This document shows positions 22,085 to 29,960 of a stretch of 36,257 bases of DNA, in pieces. Location: the NCBI GenBank assembly GCA_903824785.1, contig CAIJYD010000104.1, positions 1 through 36,257 of the forward strand, written 5' to 3'. The translations under genes were made by a program, and so were the position numbers. Positions within the stretch are counted from its first letter, which is position 1, and each line of letters starts with the position of its first letter. The notes beneath the pieces are model-generated. The model ran no database searches. It worked only from the letters and a program-made list of their open reading frames with translations, and was not told the DNA's origin. Origin of the DNA: an uncultured Bacteroidota bacterium. Lineage in GTDB: Bacteria > Bacteroidota > Bacteroidia > Bacteroidales > VadinHA17.

Positions 22085-24760
22085 TTATTTTAACCCAAAC
22101 CGGTAGCTGAACTTTATCAGAAAGACATTATGTGGTTTCTCACTGAAAAGGTCATCCATATTATTTGAAAAATCCATCATTCCGGTGGAATTGTTACCGG
22201 AACGAGTCTGGCTCCAGACGAGATATACTGATGACCCCGGATTATACTCCCATCGGAGAACAAAGTTGGAGAGGAATTCCTGCACATTGAAATCGGGCTT
22301 CCCGATTGCATAGTCCTCATTACCATCGGAATTTTCATCAATACTGTAATATTCATTATCTGTCAGCGTACTCTGATCAGAGGAATAGGTTGCAAAACGG
22401 TCTTGATAAACAGAAGCCATCGGATCGGTAATATACTTAAAATCAAAGTATTTTCCCGAAGCAATAAATGGCTGGCCCCAGTACTGAAGGGTAAGATCAG
22501 GCGACAGGTTGAAATTTACCCTGAGAGACATGCTCAGAACCTTCTGGTTAATGCTGGCAAAAACATACCTGTTATTGTTCTGGTAACTAATATGATCAAC
22601 ATACTGTAACCTGTCGAAAGATTCCATATAAGAAGGGTGCAAAGAGATGGAGAGGTTGTTAGTTGGCTTGTATGTAAGCTCCGGAGAAATATTGAAAGAG
22701 TTGCCGCCATCTTCAAAAGTGACAGCCTTCTGAAACTGAAACTCAGCTACAAGCTTTTTGCGGTTGTCGGAACTTATCCAGAGTGATGAGTTAAAAGTTC
22801 CGGGAAGCTTCATTATCGGTCCTCCCCGAAGCATTGTATTACCAATAACATTAAAATTAATATCCGATCCAGTTCCCGCATTCCAGTAATTCTTGAAATT
22901 TATATTTGCATTGATATTAAACCCGTCGAGCAGATGGTTTCCGGAGAAATCCCATGCTGAATACTGATTTGAGTTTATGTTTATGCTTCGGTAAAAGGAT
23001 TTCGGTTCCCATAAACGATATCCCATCCAGAGTACTGAAAGAAGCTGATCGGCCTCTCTCAGGTAACCCATATCATTCAGCTCAAGTCCGGGGGTCTTCC
23101 ATAACAGTGCTGCCAGATAACTCAGGTGTCCGTTTCCGGATTTCATAAACTGAACCCTGCCTCCATTCCCGGAAAGTGTTGTGCGCGATGAATCGAGTGA
23201 AACATAATTTCCGGGCCGCTGAAAATATCTGGCAGATGAGCGCTGTGCCCTAACCATAGCCAGTTCTGTACCGCTTATGTAACTCATTGCAGTATTAACA
23301 TTGAACATATAGGTTTTTTCCTTGAAGTATTGAGTGAAATCGACTCCTCCGTAAAAAGCAGCCTCCGGAATCATGTTAATCAGATTCTGCGATTCGCTGC
23401 CAATCTTAGGGATCTCTTTCATATCCCTGTTCACCAGTGTAAACATTCCTCCAATAATCGTATTTCCTTCCTTGATATCTTTCTGTACCCTTCCTGCCAT
23501 ATAATTGGTTAGTGGTTCCACAGTCTGGAATATCCGGCTTCCGCTGGTGTCTATCTCCGCCATCTCCTCTGCAGTAACGGCATTAAGGAATCCAACTGAA
23601 AGTCCGTTCTTTGTTTTTCCTGTAAGCTTTGCTGCTCCAATGATAGATGTATTAATCGGGGATTCTGAATAACCTTCAAGTGAATTATTATTACCGTAAT
23701 AGTTATATGAATTTCCCTGCGGCCTTCTTCCTATTCTTCTGGAATAGAATAGATTATCATTTCCAACCCCTCCGTCTCCAACCCCTATTCCAAAATTGAT
23801 AATATTGTTTCCTTCAATAAAAAACGGCCTTTTTTCTTCAAAAAATGTTTCGTAGGCAGAGAGGTTTACAACTGACGGATCTGCTTCAACCTGACCGAAA
23901 TCGGGATTAATTGTCAGGTCCATAGTCATATTATTCGTGATTCCTATTTTGGCATCTATCCCGCCATTAAGCCCCGATGACTTTCCCTTTGCCTGAAATG
24001 GATTCGCCGGTACTGCCTTAAATGTTTCGGCCTTGGCAACGCCGTAGGGTGTAATGTCAAAGATTTTTCTGGGTTTAATCTGCTCAAGGCCCGACAATTC
24101 TCCCATAATGTGAATAAATCCTGGGGCATCCTGTGGAATATGCTGCCAGAAAGAGGTCTCATTTTTCCGGTAATAAATTCTTACCATATTAAACCCCCAG
24201 ACATCTCCGGAGTTTTTTTCAAACCGCACCTGGCTTAATGGGATCTTCATCTCAGCTACCCATCCTTCACTGTTTATGGAAGTCCTTGACCACCAGTTCG
24301 GGTCCCAGGAAGAGTCCGAATTCTGCCCGTCATTGGCAAACATCATGTCGTATTTTACGCCGGCTGAGCTAATCCCAAACAAAAAGCCTGTACGGAGATC
24401 ATGATAGCTGTCTACAATGATACCAACAAGGTCCCCATCAACCTCATCGCGACGGGTTAACCGGTTAACAATACTATCGGGGCTGGTATCGTAGGCTTTT
24501 ACAGCCACATAGAGATTGTCTTCATCAAACAGGATTTTGAACTCGGTTTTTTGGGTTGCCGGTGCACCATCGTATGGTTCATTCTGGATGAAATTATCAT
24601 CCCAGGTACCTGATTGCCAGGTTTCATCATCAAGTATTCCATTTATTACTGGAGCAGAAGAGACTCTGGTAGCCTTGTATCTTTTCTTTTCCTGTACCTG
24701 CCCGTAAAGAGATGGGAGAAACAACAAAATTAATAAGACAGAAATATGAAGTTTTTTCAT
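22085..24760 (-). CDS. Outer-membrane CBM9-like/DUF5916 protein
   Basis: 891 residues. After the signal peptide (MKKLHISVLLILLFLPSLYGQ) comes a family-9 carbohydrate-binding-like domain (about 25-210: APVINGILDDETWQSG, FKILFDEDNLYVAVKAYD, WVAEMKIPLSQVRF). A long DUF5916 region follows (KPRKIFDITPYGVAKAE, MTMDLTINPDFGQVEADPSVVNLSAYETFFEEKRPFF, LFYSRRIGRR) and runs to an aromatic-ended C-terminus FLIKFSYRFGLK. Alternating strands in the C-terminal two thirds suggest an outer-membrane beta barrel. The function of the family is unknown; such proteins are common in Bacteroidota. The start at 24760 is taken because it gives a clean signal peptide, and the ATG at 24772 adds four residues. It is not obviously in an operon. 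Confidence 0.85.
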   Translation of the reverse strand: MKKLHISVLLILLFLPSLYGQVQEKKRYKATRVSSAPVINGILDDETWQSGTWDDNFIQNEPYDGAPATQKTEFKILFDEDNLYVAVKAYDTSPDSIVNRLTRRDEVDGDLVGIIVDSYHDLRTGFLFGISSAGVKYDMMFANDGQNSDSSWDPNWWSRTSINSEGWVAEMKIPLSQVRFEKNSGDVWGFNMVRIYYRKNETSFWQHIPQDAPGFIHIMGELSGLEQIKPRKIFDITPYGVAKAETFKAVPANPFQAKGKSSGLNGGIDAKIGITNNMTMDLTINPDFGQVEADPSVVNLSAYETFFEEKRPFFIEGNNIINFGIGVGDGGVGNDNLFYSRRIGRRPQGNSYNYYGNNNSLEGYSESPINTSIIGAAKLTGKTKNGLSVGFLNAVTAEEMAEIDTSGSRIFQTVEPLTNYMAGRVQKDIKEGNTIIGGMFTLVNRDMKEIPKIGSESQNLINMIPEAAFYGGVDFTQYFKEKTYMFNVNTAMSYISGTELAMVRAQRSSARYFQRPGNYVSLDSSRTTLSGNGGRVQFMKSGNGHLSYLAALLWKTPGLELNDMGYLREADQLLSVLWMGYRLWEPKSFYRSININSNQYSAWDFSGNHLLDGFNINANINFKNYWNAGTGSDINFNVIGNTMLRGGPIMKLPGTFNSSLWISSDNRKKLVAEFQFQKAVTFEDGGNSFNISPELTYKPTNNLSISLHPSYMESFDRLQYVDHISYQNNNRYVFASINQKVLSMSLRVNFNLSPDLTLQYWGQPFIASGKYFDFKYITDPMASVYQDRFATYSSDQSTLTDNEYYSIDENSDGNEDYAIGKPDFNVQEFLSNFVLRWEYNPGSSVYLVWSQTRSGNNSTGMMDFSNNMDDLFSEKPHNVFLIKFSYRFGLK

Positions 24761-24949
24761 GAATGGGTTCAATGGTTTAGTTTTTCCGAATAAAGACTAA
24801 TAAGATTGTTATTTGCTGCAACAAGAATAAGTTTTTCTGAATATTTTTTTTCAGAATCACTATCAGGTTTTTAATCAGCCCGTTTGCCAAATCAATTAAA
24901 GAAGGAACTAAACATAACATATTAAGATGGTGATCTCTCTATTGTTCGA

Positions 24950-25444
24950 CTATTCATACAATTTTATAAATTCAAACGTGTTCCCGGTATGTGAAAGAAA
25001 CTTCAGGAAGCCCGGTTTTGGAACAACAATGGTGGCAGTGTTAACATTCGGATGAAATGCGAGTTTGTCATATTCGTTTAGTTTTTCATCGATGAAAAGA
25101 TGAACATGCTTTTCCATGTCGTTAATCAGTCCGAAAGGGGAGACAGAACCGGGTTCCACACCAAGATATTTTTTAAGTCTCTGGTCGGATGCAAAGGTGA
25201 GTTTTCCCTGTCTTAACCTTTTCTCAAGATCCCTGATATTGAGTTGTCTCAGGTGCTCAAGGATAACCAGATAGTGGCGGTCTCCTTTATGATTCCGGAA
25301 GAAAATATTTTTACATTTTCCTGAATCGAGATCTTTCCAGTGGATAGCAGCCTCTTCAATGGTAGCAAGCGGGGGATGCTCGTGATATTCATATGGTATG
25401 GCAAGCATCTGTAAAAGATCGTAAAGTTCCTGCTGTCCCCTCAT
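24950..25444 (-). CDS. Prolyl-tRNA editing protein (YbaK/ProX family)
   Basis: 164 residues, the free-standing aminoacyl-tRNA deacylase fold (PF04073). Conserved elements are YEYHEHPPLATIEEA at the start, GKCKNIFFRNHKGDRHYLVIL with the lysine used in this family, LTFASDQRLKKYLGVEPGSVSPFGLIND, and FHPNVNTATIVV near the end. The N-terminal EHPPLATIEEA pattern points to the ProXp-ala/PrdX type, which hydrolyses mischarged Ala-tRNA(Pro), rather than the Cys-specific YbaK. It is cytosolic and lies 31 bp after rnhA in the same direction, so possibly co-transcribed with it and marC. Confidence 0.85.
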   Translation of the reverse strand: MRGQQELYDLLQMLAIPYEYHEHPPLATIEEAAIHWKDLDSGKCKNIFFRNHKGDRHYLVILEHLRQLNIRDLEKRLRQGKLTFASDQRLKKYLGVEPGSVSPFGLINDMEKHVHLFIDEKLNEYDKLAFHPNVNTATIVVPKPGFLKFLSHTGNTFEFIKLYE

Positions 25445-25475
25445 AGTCTGTTTTATTTATTTGGAAATAAAAATA

Positions 25476-25955
25476 TCAAAGAAGCATATTACTCACATCT
25501 TCAGGCGTGTATCCCAAATCTTCAGGGAGGAATGATGCTGAAGAAGCATTGACTGCAAGCCGGTCGCAGACCTCGTTTTCAGTGTTATTGGAGTGTCCTT
25601 TTATCCAGACAAACCGGACATTATGCTGCCGGTAAATCTTAAGAAATCTTATCCATAGATCGGGGTTCTTTTTGTTTTTAAAGGCTTTTGACTCCCACCG
25701 GAACACCCACCCCTTTTCAACAGAATCAGCAACATATTTTGAGTCGGTATAGACAACTACCTTACTGCCGGGTATTTTTAATGCCTCCAGGCCTGTAATT
25801 ACAGCCAGAAGTTCCATTCTGTTATTTGTTGTAAGTCTGAATCCTTCCGATTTCTCAAGCCGGTGTTTCCCCGAAATAAGAACTACTCCATATCCTCCCG
25901 GGCCCGGATTGCCTCTGGAAGCACCATCTGTATAAATTGTTATTTCACTTGGCAT
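25476..25955 (-). CDS. rnhA: Ribonuclease HI
   Basis: 159 residues with the full RNase HI active site: Asp10 in YTDGASRGNPGPGG, Glu48 in NRMELLAV, Asp71 in YTDSKYVADS, His121 in IKGHSNN and Asp131 in CDRLA. The basic handle region KGWVFRWESKAFKNKKNPDLW, which grips RNA-DNA hybrids, is present. It removes the RNA strand of RNA-DNA hybrids. The start overlaps the end of the marC-like gene by 11 bp, so the two are translationally coupled. RNase HII is encoded about 3 kb away. Confidence 0.95.
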   Translation of the reverse strand: MPSEITIYTDGASRGNPGPGGYGVVLISGKHRLEKSEGFRLTTNNRMELLAVITGLEALKIPGSKVVVYTDSKYVADSVEKGWVFRWESKAFKNKKNPDLWIRFLKIYRQHNVRFVWIKGHSNNTENEVCDRLAVNASSASFLPEDLGYTPEDVSNMLL

Positions 25956-26529
25956 GGGGCAGTACTATCCCGGTATTGGAGATGAAGAGTTTAATCGCAA
26001 TGGATAGCAGGATAATTCCAAATACTTTCTTGAGGATCTGTAATCCGGCATCACCAAGAATTCTCTCAAAGACAGAGGTGAGTCTGAGAACAAAGTAAAC
26101 AATTATCATATTCAGAAGCAGAGCTATGAGAATATTAACAGTCTGATATTCAGCTTTTAAAGATAGTATTGTAGTAATTGAACCTGCCCCTGCAATAAGC
26201 GGAAAGGCTATCGGGACTATTGATCCTCCGCCGGAATGGCCATGTTTAAAAAGCTCAATTCCAAGAACCATTTCCATCCCGATTAAAAAGATGATAAAGG
26301 AACCGGCTATTGCAAATGAAGAGACATCAATGCCAAATACGCTGAGAAGCGGGCTTCCGATGAATAAAAATGCCATGAATATTCCAAAAGCCACAAAAGA
26401 AGTTTTGGCTGGTTCAAGATCTCCTGTTTTGGTTTTGATATCCAGAATAATAGGGATAGAGCCGGGAATATCTATAATAGCGAATAATACCATGAATGAG
26501 GCAAAGATCTCGATCAGACTAAGATGCAT
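25945..26529 (-). CDS. MarC-family integral membrane protein
   Basis: 194 residues, six predicted membrane helices (PF01914). The family signature is visible in FAIIDIPGSIPIILDI near the N-terminus, FLIGMEMVLG, and IVPIAFPLIAGAGSITTILSL (P.a.PliaGPG.i). The function is not established; despite its name, the family is not a proven multidrug or antibiotic-resistance determinant. The length is typical. It overlaps rnhA downstream and is preceded by a hairpin that separates it from the peptidase gene. Confidence 0.88.
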   Translation of the reverse strand: MHLSLIEIFASFMVLFAIIDIPGSIPIILDIKTKTGDLEPAKTSFVAFGIFMAFLFIGSPLLSVFGIDVSSFAIAGSFIIFLIGMEMVLGIELFKHGHSGGGSIVPIAFPLIAGAGSITTILSLKAEYQTVNILIALLLNMIIVYFVLRLTSVFERILGDAGLQILKKVFGIILLSIAIKLFISNTGIVLPHAK

Positions 26530-26591
26530 AACAATGAATTTTGCCGCAAAGATAATTACAAAAAATAGAAAACCCTTATCATAAAATCCGC

Positions 26592-26636
26592 CTCACAACT
26601 GCCCCTCCTGCAATAGAGGGGCTAGTATAATGTGAG
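26592..26636 (-). terminator. Two-tier hairpin after the S46 peptidase gene
   Basis: The inner stem GCCCCTC (26601-26607) / GAGGGGC (26616-26622) has an 8-base loop. An outer stem CTCACA (26592-26597) / TGTGAG (26631-26636) encloses it. It lies just past the peptidase stop and upstream of marC. No strong T-run follows on the minus strand, so terminator or leader structure remain alternatives. Confidence 0.5.
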
Positions 26637-26663
26637 TCAGTAAGTTAAGTTGTTACGAACTGT

Positions 26664-28814
26664 TTATTGTGCAATAGTCATCTCATCAACAAGATGCTTT
26701 GCTCCGGCATAAACATCCATTATCCAGAGAACATAGCGGATATCTACCACGATTGTCCTTTGCAGTTCAGGTTCGTAAGCGATGTCGCCGCTCATTGATT
26801 CCCAGTTTCCGTCAAATGCCAATCCGATAAGTTCACCGTTGCCATTCATTACCGGGCTGCCTGAGTTACCTCCTGTTATATCGTTTGTTGTCAGGAAGCA
26901 GACCGGCATATATCCTTTTGCTGATCCATATCTTCCGTATTCTTTTCTTTTATTCAGATCAAGAAGCCGTTGAGGAAGATCAAATTCATAATCTTTGGGT
27001 TTATATTTGTCGACAACTCCCTGCAGGGTTGTATAGTATTTATATGTTACAGCATCTTTCGGATCGTAATCCTGAACTGTTCCATAGGAGAGCCGCATTG
27101 TTGAGTTTGCATCAGGATACTGTGTTTTCTCAGGTGCCATCTCCATTAAAGCAGCAATCCAGAGTCTCTTTCCGGTAGCAAGAGCTGCATCAAACTGACT
27201 TGATCCTTTTGACACTTCCATGCCGATTCTGGAAAGTGAAGCAGCCGTAATGTAAACCGGATCGTTTTCAATTGATTTAAGCACAGGCTTGTTCAGGAAA
27301 GCGTTCAGCTTTGTTTCACTGGCAAAGAGAGATTTTGCAAACAGATCATCTACATACTTATCAATGTCGCCTTTATATTTTTTATCAACAACAGAGGCAA
27401 AAAAATCAGGATGGAACTTAGCAGGAACATCAGCTCTGTAAAGCTTCAGCATTGCTTTCATTGATTTGTTATCGGTTGACGCATTATAATCTTTATAAAA
27501 ATTATCTGCGTTATTTTTAATCTGAGCTGCCGCATCTTTGATTTTTTGATTATCGCCCGACTTGATTGCAGTAATCAGCGCTGTAGCGCCACGGTTCATT
27601 GTAAGCAGTTCGCATCCCTGAAGACATTCACTGACATACTGAAGAGCATTATAATATTCCGCTCTGCCTTCAATGGAAGTTTTGATCATATTAAGGGCTT
27701 CACCATATCTGGCTTTTCTGTCGGAACTGCCAACAACCCATTTGTTAAACTGGTTTTCAATCTCCTCTTTCTTTGCTTTTACATTAAGGCGTTCAAGGCC
27801 ACCCTTCTGACCGATGGAATATTTCCAGTAATTTGACGAACCAAAATATTTTGCAGAATACTGAATATTTACCTTCTGATCGACTTTCATGTCACTCATC
27901 CATGCATCCTGTTTTACGCCACGGATCTTTATCCTGTCGGGATGAGTTATCTGAAGCTGTTCATTTATTTCAAATGAGGTCATATATCTGCTTGTTCTCC
28001 CGGGGTATCCGAGGATCATTGCAAAGTCGCCCGTGTTCAGATCTTTAATCGAAACAGGGAGATAATGTTTTGGCTTCAATGGAATATTCTCTTTTGCATA
28101 AGCTGCAGGTTTGCCATCAGGTGCGGAATAAACACGGAAAACACTGAAATCACCTGTATGGCGGGGCCATTCCCAATTGTCGGTATCAGAGCCAAACTTT
28201 CCGATGGATGAAGGAGGCGCTCCAACAAGACGAACATCATTATATCTTTCATAAACAAGAAGATAAAAATAATTTCCTCCGTAGAAACTTCCGACCTGTG
28301 CTCTGTAGCTATTTCCTTCTGATGCCTTCTTTTCAATACTCTGCCTTGCTTCGTTTATTGCGGTAGTGCGTTGGGATTCAGTCATATCCTGTTTTACATT
28401 TGCAAGGATCTGAGTGGTAACATCTTCAATTCTGATAAGAAATGTTACTGACAGGTTTGGGTTCGATAACTCTTCAGCTTTCGACATTGCCCAGAATCCA
28501 TCACGCAGATAATCATGCTCAACTGAACTATGGGCCTGTATGGAACCATATCCGCAATGGTGATTCGTGAGGATAAGCCCCTGCGAAGAGACCAGCTCTC
28601 CGGTACAACCACCTCCGAATATTACAACTGCATCTTTAACACAGGTTTTGTTGAGGCTGTAGATATCTTCTGCAGAGAGCTTCAGACCCAGTTCTGTCAT
28701 TTTACCCATGTTCATTTTTTCAATAAGCGGCAAGAGCCACATTCCCTCGTCAGCTTTTACTTTCAGACTAAAACTGAGAATAAGGATAGATAAAATCGCA
28801 AACAATTTTTTCAT
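26664..28814 (-). CDS. Family S46 dipeptidyl-peptidase, DPP7 type
   Basis: 716 residues with signal peptide (MKKLFAILSILILSFSLKVKA). The chymotrypsin-like halves and the S46 triad are intact: His85 in TNHHCGYG, Asp222 in RHTGDFSVF and Ser651 in TGGNSGSP. The residue 18 positions after the serine, which forms the S1 pocket, is Gly669 (AFDGNWE). DPP7 has glycine there, while DPP11 has arginine for acidic P1 residues, so hydrophobic P1 preference is predicted. It acts in the periplasm, clipping dipeptides from exported peptides for amino-acid nutrition. A good -7 box lies 39 bp upstream, and transcription appears to be monocistronic with a hairpin at the end. Confidence 0.94.
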   Translation of the reverse strand: MKKLFAILSILILSFSLKVKADEGMWLLPLIEKMNMGKMTELGLKLSAEDIYSLNKTCVKDAVVIFGGGCTGELVSSQGLILTNHHCGYGSIQAHSSVEHDYLRDGFWAMSKAEELSNPNLSVTFLIRIEDVTTQILANVKQDMTESQRTTAINEARQSIEKKASEGNSYRAQVGSFYGGNYFYLLVYERYNDVRLVGAPPSSIGKFGSDTDNWEWPRHTGDFSVFRVYSAPDGKPAAYAKENIPLKPKHYLPVSIKDLNTGDFAMILGYPGRTSRYMTSFEINEQLQITHPDRIKIRGVKQDAWMSDMKVDQKVNIQYSAKYFGSSNYWKYSIGQKGGLERLNVKAKKEEIENQFNKWVVGSSDRKARYGEALNMIKTSIEGRAEYYNALQYVSECLQGCELLTMNRGATALITAIKSGDNQKIKDAAAQIKNNADNFYKDYNASTDNKSMKAMLKLYRADVPAKFHPDFFASVVDKKYKGDIDKYVDDLFAKSLFASETKLNAFLNKPVLKSIENDPVYITAASLSRIGMEVSKGSSQFDAALATGKRLWIAALMEMAPEKTQYPDANSTMRLSYGTVQDYDPKDAVTYKYYTTLQGVVDKYKPKDYEFDLPQRLLDLNKRKEYGRYGSAKGYMPVCFLTTNDITGGNSGSPVMNGNGELIGLAFDGNWESMSGDIAYEPELQRTIVVDIRYVLWIMDVYAGAKHLVDEMTIAQ

Positions 28815-28852
28815 AATATAGAACTTATTTAGATTGATTTTAAATTAATGCA

Positions 28853-28860
28853 CAAAGATA
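28853..28860 (-). promoter_or_regulatory. Bacteroidota -7 box for the S46 peptidase gene
   Basis: Minus strand TATCTTTG, an exact TAnnTTTG match, placed so that a transcript would have a leader of about 30 nt before the ATG at 28814. No convincing -33 element is seen. Confidence 0.5.
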
Positions 28861-28885
28861 ATCTTATTAATCAAGAATGAAATAT

Positions 28886-29485
28886 TCAGAATTCAATTTT
28901 CATCTGAGTATCGAAAAGGTGGAAAGACTTTCTATGATATTCGGTTATTCCATACTTATTGATGGCAGCTCTGTGGAAGGAGGTCGGATAACCTTTATTC
29001 TTATTCCAGCCATATTCAGGGAACTTATTATGAAGCTCTTCCATATATTCGTCGCGGAATGTTTTTGCCAGAACAGAAGCAGCTGCTATTGAAAAAAATA
29101 TTCCGTCACCCTTAATAATTGTCTTATGTGGAATAGTTTTATAAGGATAGAACCTGTTTCCGTCAATAAGCAGAAACTGTGGTTCTCTCTTCAGGCCTTC
29201 AATTGCGATGTGCATTGCTTTGATTGAGGCCCTGAGGATGTTCATCTCATCAATTTCATTGTTATCAACTGATGCCACTTTCCAGGCAATAGCCGAATTT
29301 ATTATTTCGTCCTTTAGAGAAGCTCTTTGCCGGGCTGTAAGTTTTTTCGAATCGTTAAGAACAGCATGTTTAAAATTCTTTGGAAGAATAACCGCTGCGG
29401 CAAAGACAGGCCCTGCAAGACATCCTCTTCCTGCCTCATCGCAGCCGGCTTCAGTAAGATTATGGTAGAGGAAGGATTTGAGCAT
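28886..29485 (-). CDS. rnhB: Ribonuclease HII
   Basis: 199 residues with the type 2 RNase H signature AGCDEAGRGCLAGPV (Asp16, Glu17), DSKKLTARQR, the acidic LLIDGN, and SIAAASVLAKTFRDEYM carrying the family's Lys/Arg and Asp. It cuts 5' of single ribonucleotides in DNA and starts ribonucleotide excision repair. The start 29485 (MLKSFLYHNLTEAGCDE) puts the catalytic motif at the normal distance from the N-terminus. It follows the VanZ-like gene by 39 bp on the same strand. Confidence 0.95.
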   Translation of the reverse strand: MLKSFLYHNLTEAGCDEAGRGCLAGPVFAAAVILPKNFKHAVLNDSKKLTARQRASLKDEIINSAIAWKVASVDNNEIDEMNILRASIKAMHIAIEGLKREPQFLLIDGNRFYPYKTIPHKTIIKGDGIFFSIAAASVLAKTFRDEYMEELHNKFPEYGWNKNKGYPTSFHRAAINKYGITEYHRKSFHLFDTQMKIEF

Positions 29486-29524
29486 TTTACTTTATTATTT
29501 TCCGGAACAGTGACTTCTTTTATA

Positions 29525-29947
29525 TTATCCCTGATGAATTTTTCCGCTCTTCTCTGCCATCGTTCTGAACAGGGCCATACAGAAGAGCATGGCGGTAAGA
29601 ATACCTGTAATATTACTCCAGATATCCTTATGGTTGAACGACCTCCCGGGGATAAGCTTCTGATGGAACTCATCCAGAACAGCAAAAGCTAAAAGATAAA
29701 CAGTTATGATGATGAACTTTCTGAAGCCGGGACGGAACTCATCTCCGGCAAAGGAGAGAAAACCAAGAAATGCCAGAAGCCCATATTCGCAGAAATGAAA
29801 AACATAGTCGAGCCGGAACTCAGAATTGGCAGTATGGATCTTCAGTGTGGGCAATGAAGGTATTGAAGATACGGTTATTATCGTTAATGTCCAGGCAACC
29901 AACAGATACCGTGAGAATGGCCGGGCCCATATTATTATTCGAATCAT
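29525..29947 (-). CDS. VanZ-like membrane protein
   Basis: 140 residues, four membrane helices. The VanZ-family (PF04892) hallmarks are visible: LDYVFHFCEYGLLAFLGFL in the second helix and LDEFHQKLIPGRSFNHKDIWSNITGILTA near the end (DE.hQ..ipgR...d...N..G). VanZ of enterococci raises teicoplanin resistance, but most family members have no known role and nothing here points to glycopeptide resistance. It starts 13 bp after the upstream glycosidase-like gene on the same strand, so the two are probably co-transcribed with rnhB. Confidence 0.82.
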   Translation of the reverse strand: MIRIIIWARPFSRYLLVAWTLTIITVSSIPSLPTLKIHTANSEFRLDYVFHFCEYGLLAFLGFLSFAGDEFRPGFRKFIIITVYLLAFAVLDEFHQKLIPGRSFNHKDIWSNITGILTAMLFCMALFRTMAEKSGKIHQG

Positions 29948-29960
29948 TCTTCTTTAATGG

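Noticed and set aside
25476-29485. Functional significance of RNase HI and HII being encoded close together
   Set aside because: They are separated by the MarC-family and S46 peptidase genes with a hairpin between; most likely chance proximity.
29327-29692. Overlapping plus- and minus-strand ORFs bridging rnhB and the VanZ-like gene
   Set aside because: Both flanking genes are clearly coding in other frames; the products look like frame-shifted noise.
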